This document shows positions 35,314-45,595 of a stretch of DNA of 64,000 nucleotides, in pieces; the first letter of the stretch is position 1; each line of letters opens with the position of its first letter. The notes under the pieces are model-generated. The model made no database searches. It was not told where the DNA came from and saw only the letters and a program-made list of their open reading frames with translations. The stretch is from Thermoanaerobaculia bacterium (lineage in GTDB: Bacteria; Acidobacteriota; Thermoanaerobaculia; Multivoradales; J023): NCBI GenBank assembly GCA_030431255.1, contig JAUIJL010000008.1:124001-188000 (forward strand), in the 5' to 3' direction. A program made the translations under genes and the position numbers.

Positions 35314-37794
35314 TCAGCGCTCGAAGCGCAGCCCCTGGGTCGGATCCACGCCGGTGGCTCGACGGGCCGGCAGGAAGCTGGCCAAAAAGCCGACGCCCGC
35401 CAACACCAGAGACGTCACTCCGAGGGTGATCAGGTCCGTGGCCGAAACCCCGTAGAGCAGGCCGGAAAGACCTTGACCCGCGGCCACCGCCAGACCGAGC
35501 CCCACGGTCAAACCCAAGGCCACGACCTTGGCCGCTTGCCAGAGGATGAGCCGCAGGACCGCCCAGCGGTCGGCGCCGAGGGCCATGCGAATGGCGATTT
35601 CTCGATCCCGCTGGCCGACGGTGTAGGCCATCACGCCGTAAATGCCGACCGCCGCCAGGATCAACGCCACCGAGCCCAGCACGCCCAGTAGGGTGGCACC
35701 CATGCGCGCCGGCCACAGGCCTTGATGCACCACCGTCGCTGCGGTTTGCACGTTGTTGATCGGCAGATCGGCGTCCAAGGCCCGAATCTCGGACCGCAGC
35801 GAGCCCAAGACCGTCTCGGGATCGCCCTTGGCTCGAAACACCACGCTGACGAACGGGCTGTAGCTTTGTCTGCGGGGCACATAGACCTGGGGTTGAGGGC
35901 TCTCGCCGATCGCTTGATGTTTGGAGCTGCCCACCACACCGACCACCTCGCGGATCACTTCTTGGCCGATGAAATGGAACCGTTGTCCCAAAGGATCCTC
36001 ATCGGGCCAGAAACGCTCCGCCATAGCTTGGTTGATCAGAGCGACCGCCGGTGCATCGGCCCGGTCGTGGGCTGTCAAATCTCGCCCTCGCAGCAATTGA
36101 ACGCCGAGGGTGGCGAGCAAATCCGTGTCGGCGCTGTTGACGGGCACCAAGATCCGATGATTCGGATCGTTGTCCGCCCGGCCCTCGACGATGACCGTGC
36201 GCCAGAAACCGCCGCCGGTCAGCGGCACGATGGTGGTCAAGCTGGCGGATTCCACGCCGGGAATAGACCGCGTTCTTTCGAGCACTTGATCCAGGAAGAG
36301 CTGGCCCCGATCCTCGTCGTAACCCGCTTGGCCGATGTTGAGATCCAGCGACGCCAGGGTGTCGGGTTGATAACCCAGGTCCACCTCCATGGCCGCGCCC
36401 AAGCTGCGAATGAACAGACCCGAGCCCACCAGGGCCACGGCTGACAAGGCGATTTGACCCACCAGCAGCAGGTTGCGGTAACTGAAAAGGCGTCCCAAGC
36501 CGGCGGCGCTGTCGGAAGATTGGGTCAAATCCTGCACGATGTCCGGGCGCGTGAAACGGATGGCCGGCGCCAAACCGAAGAGCACTCCTGTCAACAGGGT
36601 GACGACCAAGGTGAAGAGCAAGACCCTGGGGTCGAAGCTCAAATCGAGCACCGTATTGTTGAGGAACGGCGGTCGGATCGCCCACAGGGCTTTTCGCGCC
36701 CAGACCGCGAACAACAAACCGAGCCCGCCGGCCAACACCGCCAGCAGCAAGCTCTCGCACATCAGCTGCCGGGCCAAGCGAGCGCGAGAGGCTCCCAGGG
36801 ACAGCCGAACCCCGATTTCCCGTCGTCGCGCAGCGGCTCGGCCCAACAGCAGATTGGCCACGTTGCCGCAGGCGATCAGCAGCACCAAACCCACGACCAC
36901 CATCAACAAACCACCGGCCTGTTGGAAACCCGCCTGTTGGTTGGGGCCGATGGCGGCGGTGGCGATGGGCACGATGGCGAAATGTCGATCCTTGTTGGCG
37001 ACCGGATATTCGTCGCGCAGCCCCGTCGCCAAGGACGCCAAAGCGTCGCTCGCCTGTTGCTCGTTCGCCCCGTCCCGCAAACGGGCGAAGACGAATGAGA
37101 TCAGCGCCCGCCGCTCGTCCACGTTTTCAGCGGTGAAACCCGTCAACAGCTCGCCGCGCATGGACATGGGCACCCACAGATCCGGTCCGCCGAGCACGAA
37201 AGTTCCCTGGAAGCCCGGAGGTGCCACACCGATGATGGTCAGGGGCAGGCGATTGAGCCGCACGGTTTGTCCGACCACCGCGGGATCCGCGCCGAAGCGT
37301 TCTTCCCAAAGCCGATGGCTGAGCACCGCCACGGGCTCGCTGCCGAGCTCGTCGTCCTTGCCCTGATCGACGAATACTCGGCCGGTTTGGGCGCCGACCC
37401 CCAGCACCGAGAAATAGTTGCTGGTCACCATCTGAAAGTTCACCGGCTCGGGCTCACCGGAGCCGGTCGCCAGACCGGCACCGTTGAACAAGATATCGAC
37501 CACATCGCTGAACACGGCCTCGGTGCCGTCGCGAATATCCTCGTAATTCGGTCGCGACACGGGCATGAAATTGCCCAGACTCTGATTTTCCTCGGTGGTG
37601 TAGATCGCCACCAAGCTGCCCGGGTCCGACACCGGCAGCGCACGGAGCAACACCGCGTTGAACAACGTGAAAATCGTCGTATTGGCCCCGATGCCCAGCG
37701 CCAAGGACAACACGGCCGCCCCGGTCACCAGGGGGCTCTTGGTCAACATGCGGAACGCGAAACGGATGTCTTTTCCCAGATCGAACACGATCAT
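35314..37794 (-). CDS. ADOP/MacB-like FtsX-family ABC transporter permease
   Basis: About 826 residues. Possible starts are GTG 37839, ATG 37794 and GTG 37788; the last has GGAGG at good spacing. I give 37794 because the product then opens with the usual LGKDIRFAFRMLTKSP. The layout is MacB_PCD - FtsX - MacB_PCD - FtsX: first membrane helix near the N-terminus (GAAVLSLALGIGANTTIF), a periplasmic domain, three helices (VLLIACGNVANLLLGRAAARR region), a second periplasmic domain and three C-terminal helices. This duplicated orphan permease type is very common in Acidobacteriota. No ATPase gene is adjacent, as is normal for the family. The substrate is unknown; export of peptides or lipophilic compounds is the family assumption. 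Confidence 0.92.
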   Translation of the reverse strand: MIVFDLGKDIRFAFRMLTKSPLVTGAAVLSLALGIGANTTIFTLFNAVLLRALPVSDPGSLVAIYTTEENQSLGNFMPVSRPNYEDIRDGTEAVFSDVVDILFNGAGLATGSGEPEPVNFQMVTSNYFSVLGVGAQTGRVFVDQGKDDELGSEPVAVLSHRLWEERFGADPAVVGQTVRLNRLPLTIIGVAPPGFQGTFVLGGPDLWVPMSMRGELLTGFTAENVDERRALISFVFARLRDGANEQQASDALASLATGLRDEYPVANKDRHFAIVPIATAAIGPNQQAGFQQAGGLLMVVVGLVLLIACGNVANLLLGRAAARRREIGVRLSLGASRARLARQLMCESLLLAVLAGGLGLLFAVWARKALWAIRPPFLNNTVLDLSFDPRVLLFTLVVTLLTGVLFGLAPAIRFTRPDIVQDLTQSSDSAAGLGRLFSYRNLLLVGQIALSAVALVGSGLFIRSLGAAMEVDLGYQPDTLASLDLNIGQAGYDEDRGQLFLDQVLERTRSIPGVESASLTTIVPLTGGGFWRTVIVEGRADNDPNHRILVPVNSADTDLLATLGVQLLRGRDLTAHDRADAPAVALINQAMAERFWPDEDPLGQRFHFIGQEVIREVVGVVGSSKHQAIGESPQPQVYVPRRQSYSPFVSVVFRAKGDPETVLGSLRSEIRALDADLPINNVQTAATVVHQGLWPARMGATLLGVLGSVALILAAVGIYGVMAYTVGQRDREIAIRMALGADRWAVLRLILWQAAKVVALGLTVGLGLAVAAGQGLSGLLYGVSATDLITLGVTSLVLAGVGFLASFLPARRATGVDPTQGLRFER

Positions 37795-38531
37795 CCTCCA
37801 CGGTGTGCTTTCACGGTGTTCTTCCACGGTCGTCTTCACGGTGGGCGGGCGCGCTTGCTCGTAATTACGTTCGGCGATGTCCAGGGTTGCTCGGGATCGA
37901 TGCTAAAAGCCCGCAGGTGGTCCGCGAAATTGGACCGCTGATTCATTTGCGAGGGTAGAGGCGAGCCGCGCTGCAAGCGATTTTCATGAATCACCGCGGA
38001 CAGGCCGACCAAATAGACCATGCCTGAAAAGTGGATGGTCGAACGTCGGATTTCGAGACGATTTCAACTGTATTTTCGGTGGGATCGAGACCACAAAATG
38101 CAGTGATGGGGCCCAGTGAAATAGCTTTACTTTCAAGCTGTCAAATGTTACAGTTTTTCTGCACATTGACGGGGATTGAGCCCGGTTGTTAGCTTGATTC
38201 CTGGTCGGAGATCAGAGACACGAATCGGTTCTCCGCAGCTTATTTTTTCGCTTTGGGAGCTTGGACACTGCCCTGCCGACTCCTGCGCCCAAAGCTTCTG
38301 TTCCGGCTGTAGCGGCCCTTCCGGGCTTGCTCGGTCCGCAGGCCATCTCGTCACCCGGCCTGTCGCCCTCGGCTCTTTCGGAGCGAGGGAGAGAACATCT
38401 CGGTTGGACATCCTGACGTCATCTGTCTGAGGTCCGAGCCTCTTGCTCGGGTTCTTTACACGGGATGACCGCGAAATCGCTCGCCGTCGAGACGACGCCG
38501 TCGGTTCCCCAAGCCTCGAACGAGGTACAGG
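37795..38531. other. 737-bp divergent intergenic region between the permease and the minor-pilin operon
   Basis: It must hold the promoters of both units. Four CACGGT words lie close together at 37800-37845. The middle (37980-38170) is clearly AT-richer than its surroundings. I see no convincing sigma-54 or sigma-70 site and no gene. Confidence 0.45.
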
Positions 38532-39260
38532 ATGACAGTCGACACCCACTCACAGCACCGGGCTTCCGCTCTCGGTCGGCTTCTCCCAACACATCTCCCT
38601 TTCTCCAGCTTCACTTGTTCCGGTCACTCGTCGCGACCCGGCCGGGGTTTCTCTGTGCTCGAGCTGATGGTCGTCGTCGGCGTCATCGGCCTCATGGCCG
38701 CGATCACCGTTCCCCGTTTTCAGAGTGTGATCCTCAACCATCAGCTGGACACCAGCATGAGGAGCTCTCAGGCGGTGCTCAAAAGAGCTCAGTCTTCGGC
38801 CGCCAAGCTCAACGTTCCGGTGGTCGTGGAGCCGATCTACGGTGAGCAGCACGAGCTGCGCGTCTTTGCCGACTATTGGGATGCCGACAGCTCTTCCGCC
38901 GGCAGCGATCTGAAATTCACCCTCGGCACCTCGGATCGAGTGCTTTTTCAATGGTCGCTCCAAGGCGAAGGCAAGCTGCCCCTCTACTTTTGGAGCACTT
39001 TGGATCGAAATCCGGAAGGCGATCACGCGATCCTCGGCTTCACCGACAGCCCGGACGGCGAAGACCAGCCACCGCTGATGGTCTTCAGCCCGCCCAGCGG
39101 TCGAATCAGAGACCTCGGGGCCCTGTCCATCTCGCTGGCTGACGGCGGCGGGGATCGCGTCAGCTGCCGGGCGTTGTCGGTCATCACGCTCATCGGCCAA
39201 ACCCGGATTCTTCCTTGCTCAGAGGCGCCCGAGCTTTACGAGGAAGACGAGGATGTGTGA
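38532..39260 (+). CDS. Type IV minor pilin, FimT/GspH-like
   Basis: 242 residues. The prepilin site is G/FSVLELMVVVGVIGLMAA, with Glu at +5 and the hydrophobic N-terminal helix; the leader is unusually long (about 39 residues, Ser/His/Arg-rich). The rest fits a GspH/FimT globular domain, with two Cys near the C-terminus. It is the first gene of a five-gene operon with overlapping ends. Minor pilins prime assembly of the pilus at the inner membrane and sit at its tip with PilY1. The start is the ATG at 38532 behind GAGGTACAGG. Confidence 0.88.
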   Translation: MTVDTHSQHRASALGRLLPTHLPFSSFTCSGHSSRPGRGFSVLELMVVVGVIGLMAAITVPRFQSVILNHQLDTSMRSSQAVLKRAQSSAAKLNVPVVVEPIYGEQHELRVFADYWDADSSSAGSDLKFTLGTSDRVLFQWSLQGEGKLPLYFWSTLDRNPEGDHAILGFTDSPDGEDQPPLMVFSPPSGRIRDLGALSISLADGGGDRVSCRALSVITLIGQTRILPCSEAPELYEEDEDV

Positions 39261-39789
39261 GCCACGAAACATGGTGGGTCGGAGAAGACATCGGGGTATG
39301 TCTTTGCTCGAGACCCTGGTCGCCATGGGCTTGTTGGCCACGGTCGCTCTTTTTTCCGTCCAGCCCTTCGCCTCGGTGCTCGGCGTGGTCATGCGAGGCC
39401 GCGAATCCACCGCCGCCGCCATCTTCGTCGGTTCCGAGGTCGACGTCTTGCACCGGCTTCCCGGGGAGCTCGATCCCCTGGCTTTGACCGAGGGAGAAGA
39501 CTTCACCAACAAACGTCTGTACTTGGCTGAAGGAGCGACTCGCTTCGTGGAGGCCATCCCCAGGCAACGTTTACGCTGGGTGCTGGATGTCACCGTCACC
39601 CAGCACAACCTCGAAGACTTCGAAGCCGACGCCGATGGTTTGTCCAATCTGGATACGCCGCTCGCCGGGGGCACCAGCTCGAGCTTCGTGCACGTCAAGC
39701 GGATTGAAATGAGATTGCGCGCCGCCCGCCAAGGAGGCAGCTTGGGCGCCGGGCTCCATCAACAATTCGTCATCTATCGAACGCCATGA
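39253..39789 (+). CDS. Type IV minor pilin, PilV-like
   Basis: 178 residues, overlapping the previous gene by 8 bases. The prepilin cleavage site is RRRHRG/MSLLETLVAMGLLATVAL: short basic leader, Glu at +5. This is the usual PilV/GspI-type N-terminus. The C-terminal domain has no recognised motif. It is the second gene in the order fimT-pilV-pilW-pilX-pilY1, which is the basis for the specific call. Needs the prepilin peptidase PilD, which is not in the window. Confidence 0.87.
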   Translation: MCEPRNMVGRRRHRGMSLLETLVAMGLLATVALFSVQPFASVLGVVMRGRESTAAAIFVGSEVDVLHRLPGELDPLALTEGEDFTNKRLYLAEGATRFVEAIPRQRLRWVLDVTVTQHNLEDFEADADGLSNLDTPLAGGTSSSFVHVKRIEMRLRAARQGGSLGAGLHQQFVIYRTP

Positions 39790-41144
39790 CGATGCCTGAC
39801 CGTTCCCAATCCGGATACTCCCTGATCGAGCTGGTGGTCGCCTTATTGGTGGCCACCGTGGTCATCGGCGGGGCCTACACCCTTCTGCAATCGGGCACGG
39901 AATTCGCCTCCGAGCAACGGGGACGCATTCAGATGCAAGAAAGCTCTCGGGGAGCCTTCGACGTGCTGACGGAATTCGGGCGAAAGTCGGGTTTCGGCGG
40001 CCTGCCGATCGACGTCAGCGGGCGCGAGATGCCGACCGGCGTCGCCCTTTCCGTGCGCAACAACGCGGACAGCGAGAAAATCCTCGTGGGCTCGAGCTTG
40101 CCGGACATTCCGCAGGTGATGGACGACACCGACGTGTTGGTGGTTCGGGGCTCGTTGGACGACGAAAGCATCTATTGGCTGTCCACGGACCCCACCGCGG
40201 CTTTCGAGCTCGACGGCGACGACGAAACCCAGGGGGATCTTTTCGTCCAATCGACTCTGGTCAATGGTCAAAGCCAGGATTTGGCCCCGCTGATCGAAAC
40301 CGTGCTCAGCGCCCGCAGCACCGATGACGGCACCGCCGCCATTCCGGAGGCCTTGTTGGTGGTCAGCTCCTTCGATCCGGAGGTCTATTGCATTCTGGAG
40401 CTCGATCCGGATCGATCCGTCGTCTCGGACACCGATCGACTCAAGCTGAGGGTGCTGATGCCCAATTCCGATGAGGATCGGACGGCCAACCTCTACCAAT
40501 CCCTATGTCCGGGCGCCACCTTTCCCGACATCCTTCGGGAACGTTTGCAGCAAACCAGCCACAGCCCCGGGGAAATTTTCGTCTTGGGGACCCTGGCCGT
40601 GCTGCAAGAGCGACGCTTCTATCTGCGTCCCACCTCCGACTCGGAGAATGATCATCCCGTGTTGCCGCCACTGCCGATGCTGAGCAGTGCCAGGGTGTTG
40701 CCGGGAACGGAGCTGCCGTACGGCTCGGATCCGAGCCATCTTCAAGAAGATATCGCCACGGGCATCATCGACTTCCAGGTGGAGCTGGGTTTCGACACCG
40801 ACAATGTCGGCGGCAATTGGGCCGACGGCGTCGCCATGGTGGAGGTCGACGACGGTGAGGTGGAGGACGATTGGTTGTTCAACAACCCAGGAGACGACGT
40901 CACCAAGCCACCGTGGGCCGATCGGGATCCCGACGACCCGGAGCCGCTCTTTCAATACCTACGCTTGCGGCTGGTGGCCTTGACCGACCAAGTGGATCGC
41001 CGTCATTTGGCGCCTCGCCTGACACAGATCGGCGATCACGTTTATGAGGACGGCCACGTCTACAACCAATCCCCGTATACGACGCTGCGCCGCTTGGAGT
41101 GGGTGACCACCATCGACGCTCGAAATCTGCGGCGTTACCGATAG
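39786..41144 (+). CDS. Type IV minor pilin, PilW-like
   Basis: 452 residues; the start overlaps the previous stop as ATGA. The prepilin site is QSG/YSLIELVVALLVATVVIGG. The long globular part (over 400 residues) is typical of PilW, larger than the other minor pilins. It is very acidic, with a Tyr/Asp-rich C-terminus and only three or so Cys. Position between the PilV- and PilX-like genes supports the call. Acts in the pilus tip complex. Confidence 0.87.
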   Translation: MTMPDRSQSGYSLIELVVALLVATVVIGGAYTLLQSGTEFASEQRGRIQMQESSRGAFDVLTEFGRKSGFGGLPIDVSGREMPTGVALSVRNNADSEKILVGSSLPDIPQVMDDTDVLVVRGSLDDESIYWLSTDPTAAFELDGDDETQGDLFVQSTLVNGQSQDLAPLIETVLSARSTDDGTAAIPEALLVVSSFDPEVYCILELDPDRSVVSDTDRLKLRVLMPNSDEDRTANLYQSLCPGATFPDILRERLQQTSHSPGEIFVLGTLAVLQERRFYLRPTSDSENDHPVLPPLPMLSSARVLPGTELPYGSDPSHLQEDIATGIIDFQVELGFDTDNVGGNWADGVAMVEVDDGEVEDDWLFNNPGDDVTKPPWADRDPDDPEPLFQYLRLRLVALTDQVDRRHLAPRLTQIGDHVYEDGHVYNQSPYTTLRRLEWVTTIDARNLRRYR

Positions 41145-41153
41145 GAGCAGACC

Positions 41154-41759
41154 ATGACCGAACGACGGCTCCCAGCTTCTGCCACCACCCGGTTTGCAAG
41201 CATCATATGGTCCAGTCGGCCCCCAGCAGCCCGCGGCAGCGCGCTACTGACGGTGTTGATGGTGGCTCTGATCCTGCTTCTGCTGACCACGGCCCTCGTG
41301 CCTTCTGCCCAGACCGAAGAGTCCGCTGGACGCAACGCCATGGTGCAGGAGCAGCTGCGCATGGGGGCGGTGAGCGTTCCCATGTTGCAGTCGGTTCGCC
41401 TGACCACCAACAACGATCACCGCGGCGGGGAAATGATGTTCGACGCCACGCCCCCCGGTCCCGTCACCGGGCCGGATCCCATTCAGAGGCTCCCCCTGCG
41501 CGACACCCTTGAGATGAATCCCCCGGAGTTGGTGAGCGACCTGCCTTGTGACCTCTGCGGCATCAACAACGACGACATCTACGGCAATAACGTTCCGGGT
41601 CGAAACGTCTTCTACGCTCTCGACGTGTGCTCGCGTCGAACCGCCGAAGGCAGAGACCGCGAGCTGGGACGGTATTGCCTCGCCACGGAGCTGAATCTGC
41701 TCCCTTGGAAACACGACGGCGCGGCTCAGGCTGCAGCCCAAGACAAGGTGACTTTCTAA
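41154..41759 (+). CDS. Type IV minor pilin, PilX-like
   Basis: 201 residues, nine bases after the PilW-like gene. It has a basic N-terminus and a hydrophobic helix RGSALLTVLMVALILLLLTT. The expected cleavage after Gly is followed by Ser rather than Phe, and there is no Glu at +5. This is the PilX/GspK-type exception, where the first pilin in the tip complex lacks Glu5. Two Cys pairs lie in the second half (CDLC, and CSRR with YCLA). The stop TAA overlaps the pilY1 ATG by one base, indicating translational coupling. Confidence 0.82.
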   Translation: MTERRLPASATTRFASIIWSSRPPAARGSALLTVLMVALILLLLTTALVPSAQTEESAGRNAMVQEQLRMGAVSVPMLQSVRLTTNNDHRGGEMMFDATPPGPVTGPDPIQRLPLRDTLEMNPPELVSDLPCDLCGINNDDIYGNNVPGRNVFYALDVCSRRTAEGRDRELGRYCLATELNLLPWKHDGAAQAAAQDKVTF

Positions 41760-44700
41760 TGCACAGCCTTCGATCCACGCTGCGCGGCGCCGCCGTTCTG
41801 GCGGCTTGTGCCGTCCTCTGCCTGCCCTGGTCCCCGCGCTCGCTGGCGGACGACACCTCGTTGCTGCGGGAGGAGGGCGCCAAGGCTTTCCTCTTCATTA
41901 TTCTCGACACCTCCCAATCCATGGTCAGCCTCGACATGGACGGCAATCCGGTGATGACCTACGAGGACTCGCGCCTCGCGTCGGCCAAACGAGCGCTCTA
42001 TCACGCTCTGGTGGACGTCCCAGATGTCAACCTCGGGATCGTCAGCTTTGGCGGCAAAGACCAAGTCCGGGTGGTGGGCAAGCATTGGCTTTACGAGATC
42101 AAAAGCAGTGTTTCCAATCAGGAAGCGATCGATTCCTTGCCGACGAATTATCCGGATATCGGTGCCCAGCTCTTCTTGGGGCCGGAGTTCGGGCAGCCGT
42201 CCGGAACCTGCGACTCGCCCTTGACCGACGAAGACGAGCTCAGCACCTACGCCAAGCTCGGCGCCGACAGCCAGACCACCACCGAGCAGTGGTATCGCGA
42301 GGGCGGGCGTACCTATCGTCTGACCTGGAGGAATCCCAGCGCGGTCGATAAATTGGGCAAATCTCAGCTCAAGGTCTCGCTGAAGATCGAGAGGCTCGCG
42401 AGTGGCAGCGGCGCCTGCGACGGTCCGACGTTCACCGGCTCACCGGATACGGTCAGCCTGGACCTGGACTTGGTCGGTCCCCGGTTGATCATGAGCTCGT
42501 CGAGCTCCGAGGTGATTCTGGCCGACGAGCAGAAGAAGAGCGAAGCCACCAATGGTGGACGCTGGGACTATCAGGCGGTTCGGGGTGACTACACCTGCGG
42601 GCCCGACAAACCCTTTTCCGCCCAGGGCATCGAAACCAACGACGACACCTCCCTCGATTTGGGCTGCACGGGTTTGCTTTGCAACAACTGGCTCTTCCCG
42701 ACCCAATCGGACGCCTCGGGCTACAGCGAGCTGGATTCGGGCGACGCCATTTTCTGGCACTACTCCGAGGATCGTCGGACCGAGGTCTTGCAACGCCTGA
42801 ACCCCCTGCATCCCGGGGGCGAGGAATTCGGTGTCGCCTCCCTGTTGGAAGACGATCCCGACCCGTTGACGGGTTTTTACGATTGGAAAGACTCTTCCGA
42901 GCGAACTTACCTCGGGGCCGGAAATAGCCCGTTGTCGGACGCCCTGCTCGACATCCGTTGTTGGCTCTCCGGCCCGGGGCGTCCTAAATGCCGCAACAAC
43001 AATCTCCCGTTTACCGACGGTTTCAACGACATCGCCACCGCCAATGATCTCGAATGGGAGATCTGCAAGCAGACGTATTTCATGATCGTGTCCGACGGTG
43101 AAAACAACTGCGAGGGAGAAAATCCCAGCGCCGACATCGCCGGTTTTTTTCGCGATCTGGGGACTCGCACCTGGTATTTCAACGTGGAGCCGGGCAACTC
43201 GGGAGCGGTGCAGTCGATCATCCGGCCCGGGCAAGGTGAGGCCATCACCGTCGGCAGCGAGGACGAGCTGACCCGCAAGATGAACGAGGTGATCGGGCTG
43301 ATTCTCGAGCGCCAGCGCACCTTTGCCTCCGCCGCCATCCCCTCCGTTTCCCACGATGTCGAGGATAAGGTGGTCATCACCTCGTTCCGGCCGTTCAACG
43401 ACTCCGGATATTGGGAAGGGCATACCACCGCGTTCCTCAAGCCGTTGCCGCTGGACGCCTTGGGCCGTCCCGATCTCGAGCACGACAATTTCCTGTGGGA
43501 TACCGCCGACGTGCTGCTCAGCCAGGCCCGATTGGACGTGTCGAGCGCGGTGACCGCTTCCGACCTCAGGCTGGGCGCGGGGCTCGACAGGCGACGGGTT
43601 TATTTTCCGATGGGCTCGGACGGTGGCACCGTTCCCCGGGTGCGCCAGCTTCTCGGGCCCCCTGACGGTCTGTCGGTGCCGGCGGGCAAAACGATCTCAG
43701 ACGTGGTGATCGATCAATGGCAGGGTCTCGGCATCGTCGGCGACGGTTATTCGATCAGCGGCGCCATCGCCGACACCACGGAATATTCCCGAGCCCTGTC
43801 GGTCTTTCGCAAAACCTACGGCATCAAGGAGATGGACGTGCTCGACGAGGACGGCGTGCCGATCACCGTGGAATACGTCCAAGGTGACATCTTCCACTCC
43901 AACCCCTTGGTGATCGGTGGACCCACCAACCCCCGCTGGTTCGAGCTCGACTACAACGGTTATCGCGAGTTTGCCCTCAAACAGCTGCGACGCCGCAAGC
44001 TGCTGCTCGCCTGTGCCAACGACGGTTTTTGCCATGGATTCGACGCCGGAGTTTTCCGCTCGACGGACGGCGAGTTCGATAGCGGCACGGGCACCGAGCT
44101 CTTTGCCGTGACTTCCCGCCAAGTGATGCCGATAATCACCGATCTGGCCGAAGGCACCAGCCACCAATGGGGCATGGACGGCTCGCCGCGGGTGATCGAC
44201 GTCTTCATGGACCCTGCCCACGACGGCACTCCAACGGCAGCGGAAAGGGAGTGGCGGACCCTGGCTCTGGTCGGAGGGCGGCGCGGCTCCCACAGCTTCT
44301 TGGCGCTCGATCTCACGAATCCAGATCCGATGGCCGAGGTCACCGACGACCTGGACAACGTGCTCGGTTATGTTCCCGAATCCGAGAGCGTTTTGCCCCA
44401 GAACGCCGACTATCCGAGCATTCCCTGGGAATTCGAGGATACCGCCGATGAGGATATGGACGGCGCCGCCGACATGGGCGAGGCGTGGTCGACGCCGAAC
44501 CTCGGCTTGATTCGCATCTTGGAAGGGGAAGAGATCGTCGACAAATTCGTCGCCGCCTTCAGCGGGGGCCTGGGCCCGGGCGGCAACTGGCTCTACATGG
44601 TGGACCTGGAGACGGGCAAAGCCATCTACAAACAACGATTGGACAGCGCCGCGCCGGCGGAGGTGGCGGCGGTGGATGCCGACCGGGACGGCTATTGGGA

Positions 44701-45595
44701 TCGGATCTACGCCACGACGGTCGGCGGCTTCGTCTACCGCGCAGACATCGGCGTGCCGAAAGCGCTGTCCTCCACCACCTATGGTCCTCGGGTGACCGAC
44801 AGCGCTTGGCAACCCAAGGCCATTTTCACCACCGGCGGTCGTCCCATCTACTTCGCTCCACAGGTGATCTTCGTCGGCCGGTTGGGTCGCTACGCGTTGG
44901 CCTTCGGCACCGGCAATCGAGACAACCTCTGGACCCGAGCCACGGTCGGCGGTGAGCGCTTCTACCTATTCGTCGATGAATCCCATCTCGAAGACGACGA
45001 TGATCTGCCGATCAGCGAGTCTCGTTTCTACGAGGTCTTGCCGGACGACGATGCCAACGGCGTCGATTTTCTGACCACCCGGGATCCGGGATTCCGAGGC
45101 TGGTATCTGGTGCTTTCCGAAGACGACAACGAGCGCCTGCTGAGCGCCGCCTTGGCGTTCCCGTCGGTCGTCACCTATTCCACCTTCGTGCCCAACCTGG
45201 ACGCCTCCACCAGCGGAAACGGCAGCAACTCGTCCACGGTCTGCACCCGCAGCGGCGTGAGCCGAAACTACATTCAATTCACCCTCAGCGGAGACGGCAC
45301 GATCGCCGGGGAAGACGGCAGCATCGGGCGATTCCAAGAAGTCGACGACTTCATCACCGATCCCTACGTCGAGTGGCGGTCCACCGATCAAACCCAAGAG
45401 GGATACGAAGATCCCCTCGACTTCGATCCGGTGCTGCGCGGCTTGTGGGACGCCCTCGTGGAGCATATGCCGCGGGATTGCGAGATCTCCCCGAACGCCG
45501 GCTTCAGCGTCAACGCCATCCGGTCCGACACCGGCGTCACCACCCTGGCCGTCATCCCGCAGTGCAAGCGCATGTCCAATTGGGTCAGAAAATAA
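41759..45595 (+). CDS. pilY1: Type IV pilus tip adhesin PilY1
   Basis: 1278 residues from the ATG at 41759, which shares one base with the pilX stop codon; a signal peptide follows (GAAVLAACAVLCLPWSPRSLA). The N-terminal von Willebrand A domain has the MIDAS motif DTSQS (Asp50, Ser52, Ser54) near the start. The C-terminal half is the PilY1 beta-propeller with a calcium loop D-x-D-x-D-G-x2-D at 973-981, the site that controls pilus extension and retraction in Pseudomonas. Last gene of the minor-pilin operon. The pilE gene that often follows is absent; instead, the stop codon is immediately followed by CRISPR array 2. Confidence 0.93.
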   Translation: MHSLRSTLRGAAVLAACAVLCLPWSPRSLADDTSLLREEGAKAFLFIILDTSQSMVSLDMDGNPVMTYEDSRLASAKRALYHALVDVPDVNLGIVSFGGKDQVRVVGKHWLYEIKSSVSNQEAIDSLPTNYPDIGAQLFLGPEFGQPSGTCDSPLTDEDELSTYAKLGADSQTTTEQWYREGGRTYRLTWRNPSAVDKLGKSQLKVSLKIERLASGSGACDGPTFTGSPDTVSLDLDLVGPRLIMSSSSSEVILADEQKKSEATNGGRWDYQAVRGDYTCGPDKPFSAQGIETNDDTSLDLGCTGLLCNNWLFPTQSDASGYSELDSGDAIFWHYSEDRRTEVLQRLNPLHPGGEEFGVASLLEDDPDPLTGFYDWKDSSERTYLGAGNSPLSDALLDIRCWLSGPGRPKCRNNNLPFTDGFNDIATANDLEWEICKQTYFMIVSDGENNCEGENPSADIAGFFRDLGTRTWYFNVEPGNSGAVQSIIRPGQGEAITVGSEDELTRKMNEVIGLILERQRTFASAAIPSVSHDVEDKVVITSFRPFNDSGYWEGHTTAFLKPLPLDALGRPDLEHDNFLWDTADVLLSQARLDVSSAVTASDLRLGAGLDRRRVYFPMGSDGGTVPRVRQLLGPPDGLSVPAGKTISDVVIDQWQGLGIVGDGYSISGAIADTTEYSRALSVFRKTYGIKEMDVLDEDGVPITVEYVQGDIFHSNPLVIGGPTNPRWFELDYNGYREFALKQLRRRKLLLACANDGFCHGFDAGVFRSTDGEFDSGTGTELFAVTSRQVMPIITDLAEGTSHQWGMDGSPRVIDVFMDPAHDGTPTAAEREWRTLALVGGRRGSHSFLALDLTNPDPMAEVTDDLDNVLGYVPESESVLPQNADYPSIPWEFEDTADEDMDGAADMGEAWSTPNLGLIRILEGEEIVDKFVAAFSGGLGPGGNWLYMVDLETGKAIYKQRLDSAAPAEVAAVDADRDGYWDRIYATTVGGFVYRADIGVPKALSSTTYGPRVTDSAWQPKAIFTTGGRPIYFAPQVIFVGRLGRYALAFGTGNRDNLWTRATVGGERFYLFVDESHLEDDDDLPISESRFYEVLPDDDANGVDFLTTRDPGFRGWYLVLSEDDNERLLSAALAFPSVVTYSTFVPNLDASTSGNGSNSSTVCTRSGVSRNYIQFTLSGDGTIAGEDGSIGRFQEVDDFITDPYVEWRSTDQTQEGYEDPLDFDPVLRGLWDALVEHMPRDCEISPNAGFSVNAIRSDTGVTTLAVIPQCKRMSNWVRK

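Noticed and set aside
41627-41758. Upstream extension of PilY1 into the PilX-like gene
   Set aside because: The signal peptide starts at the ATG 41759, and the extension would overlap the clearly coding PilX frame.
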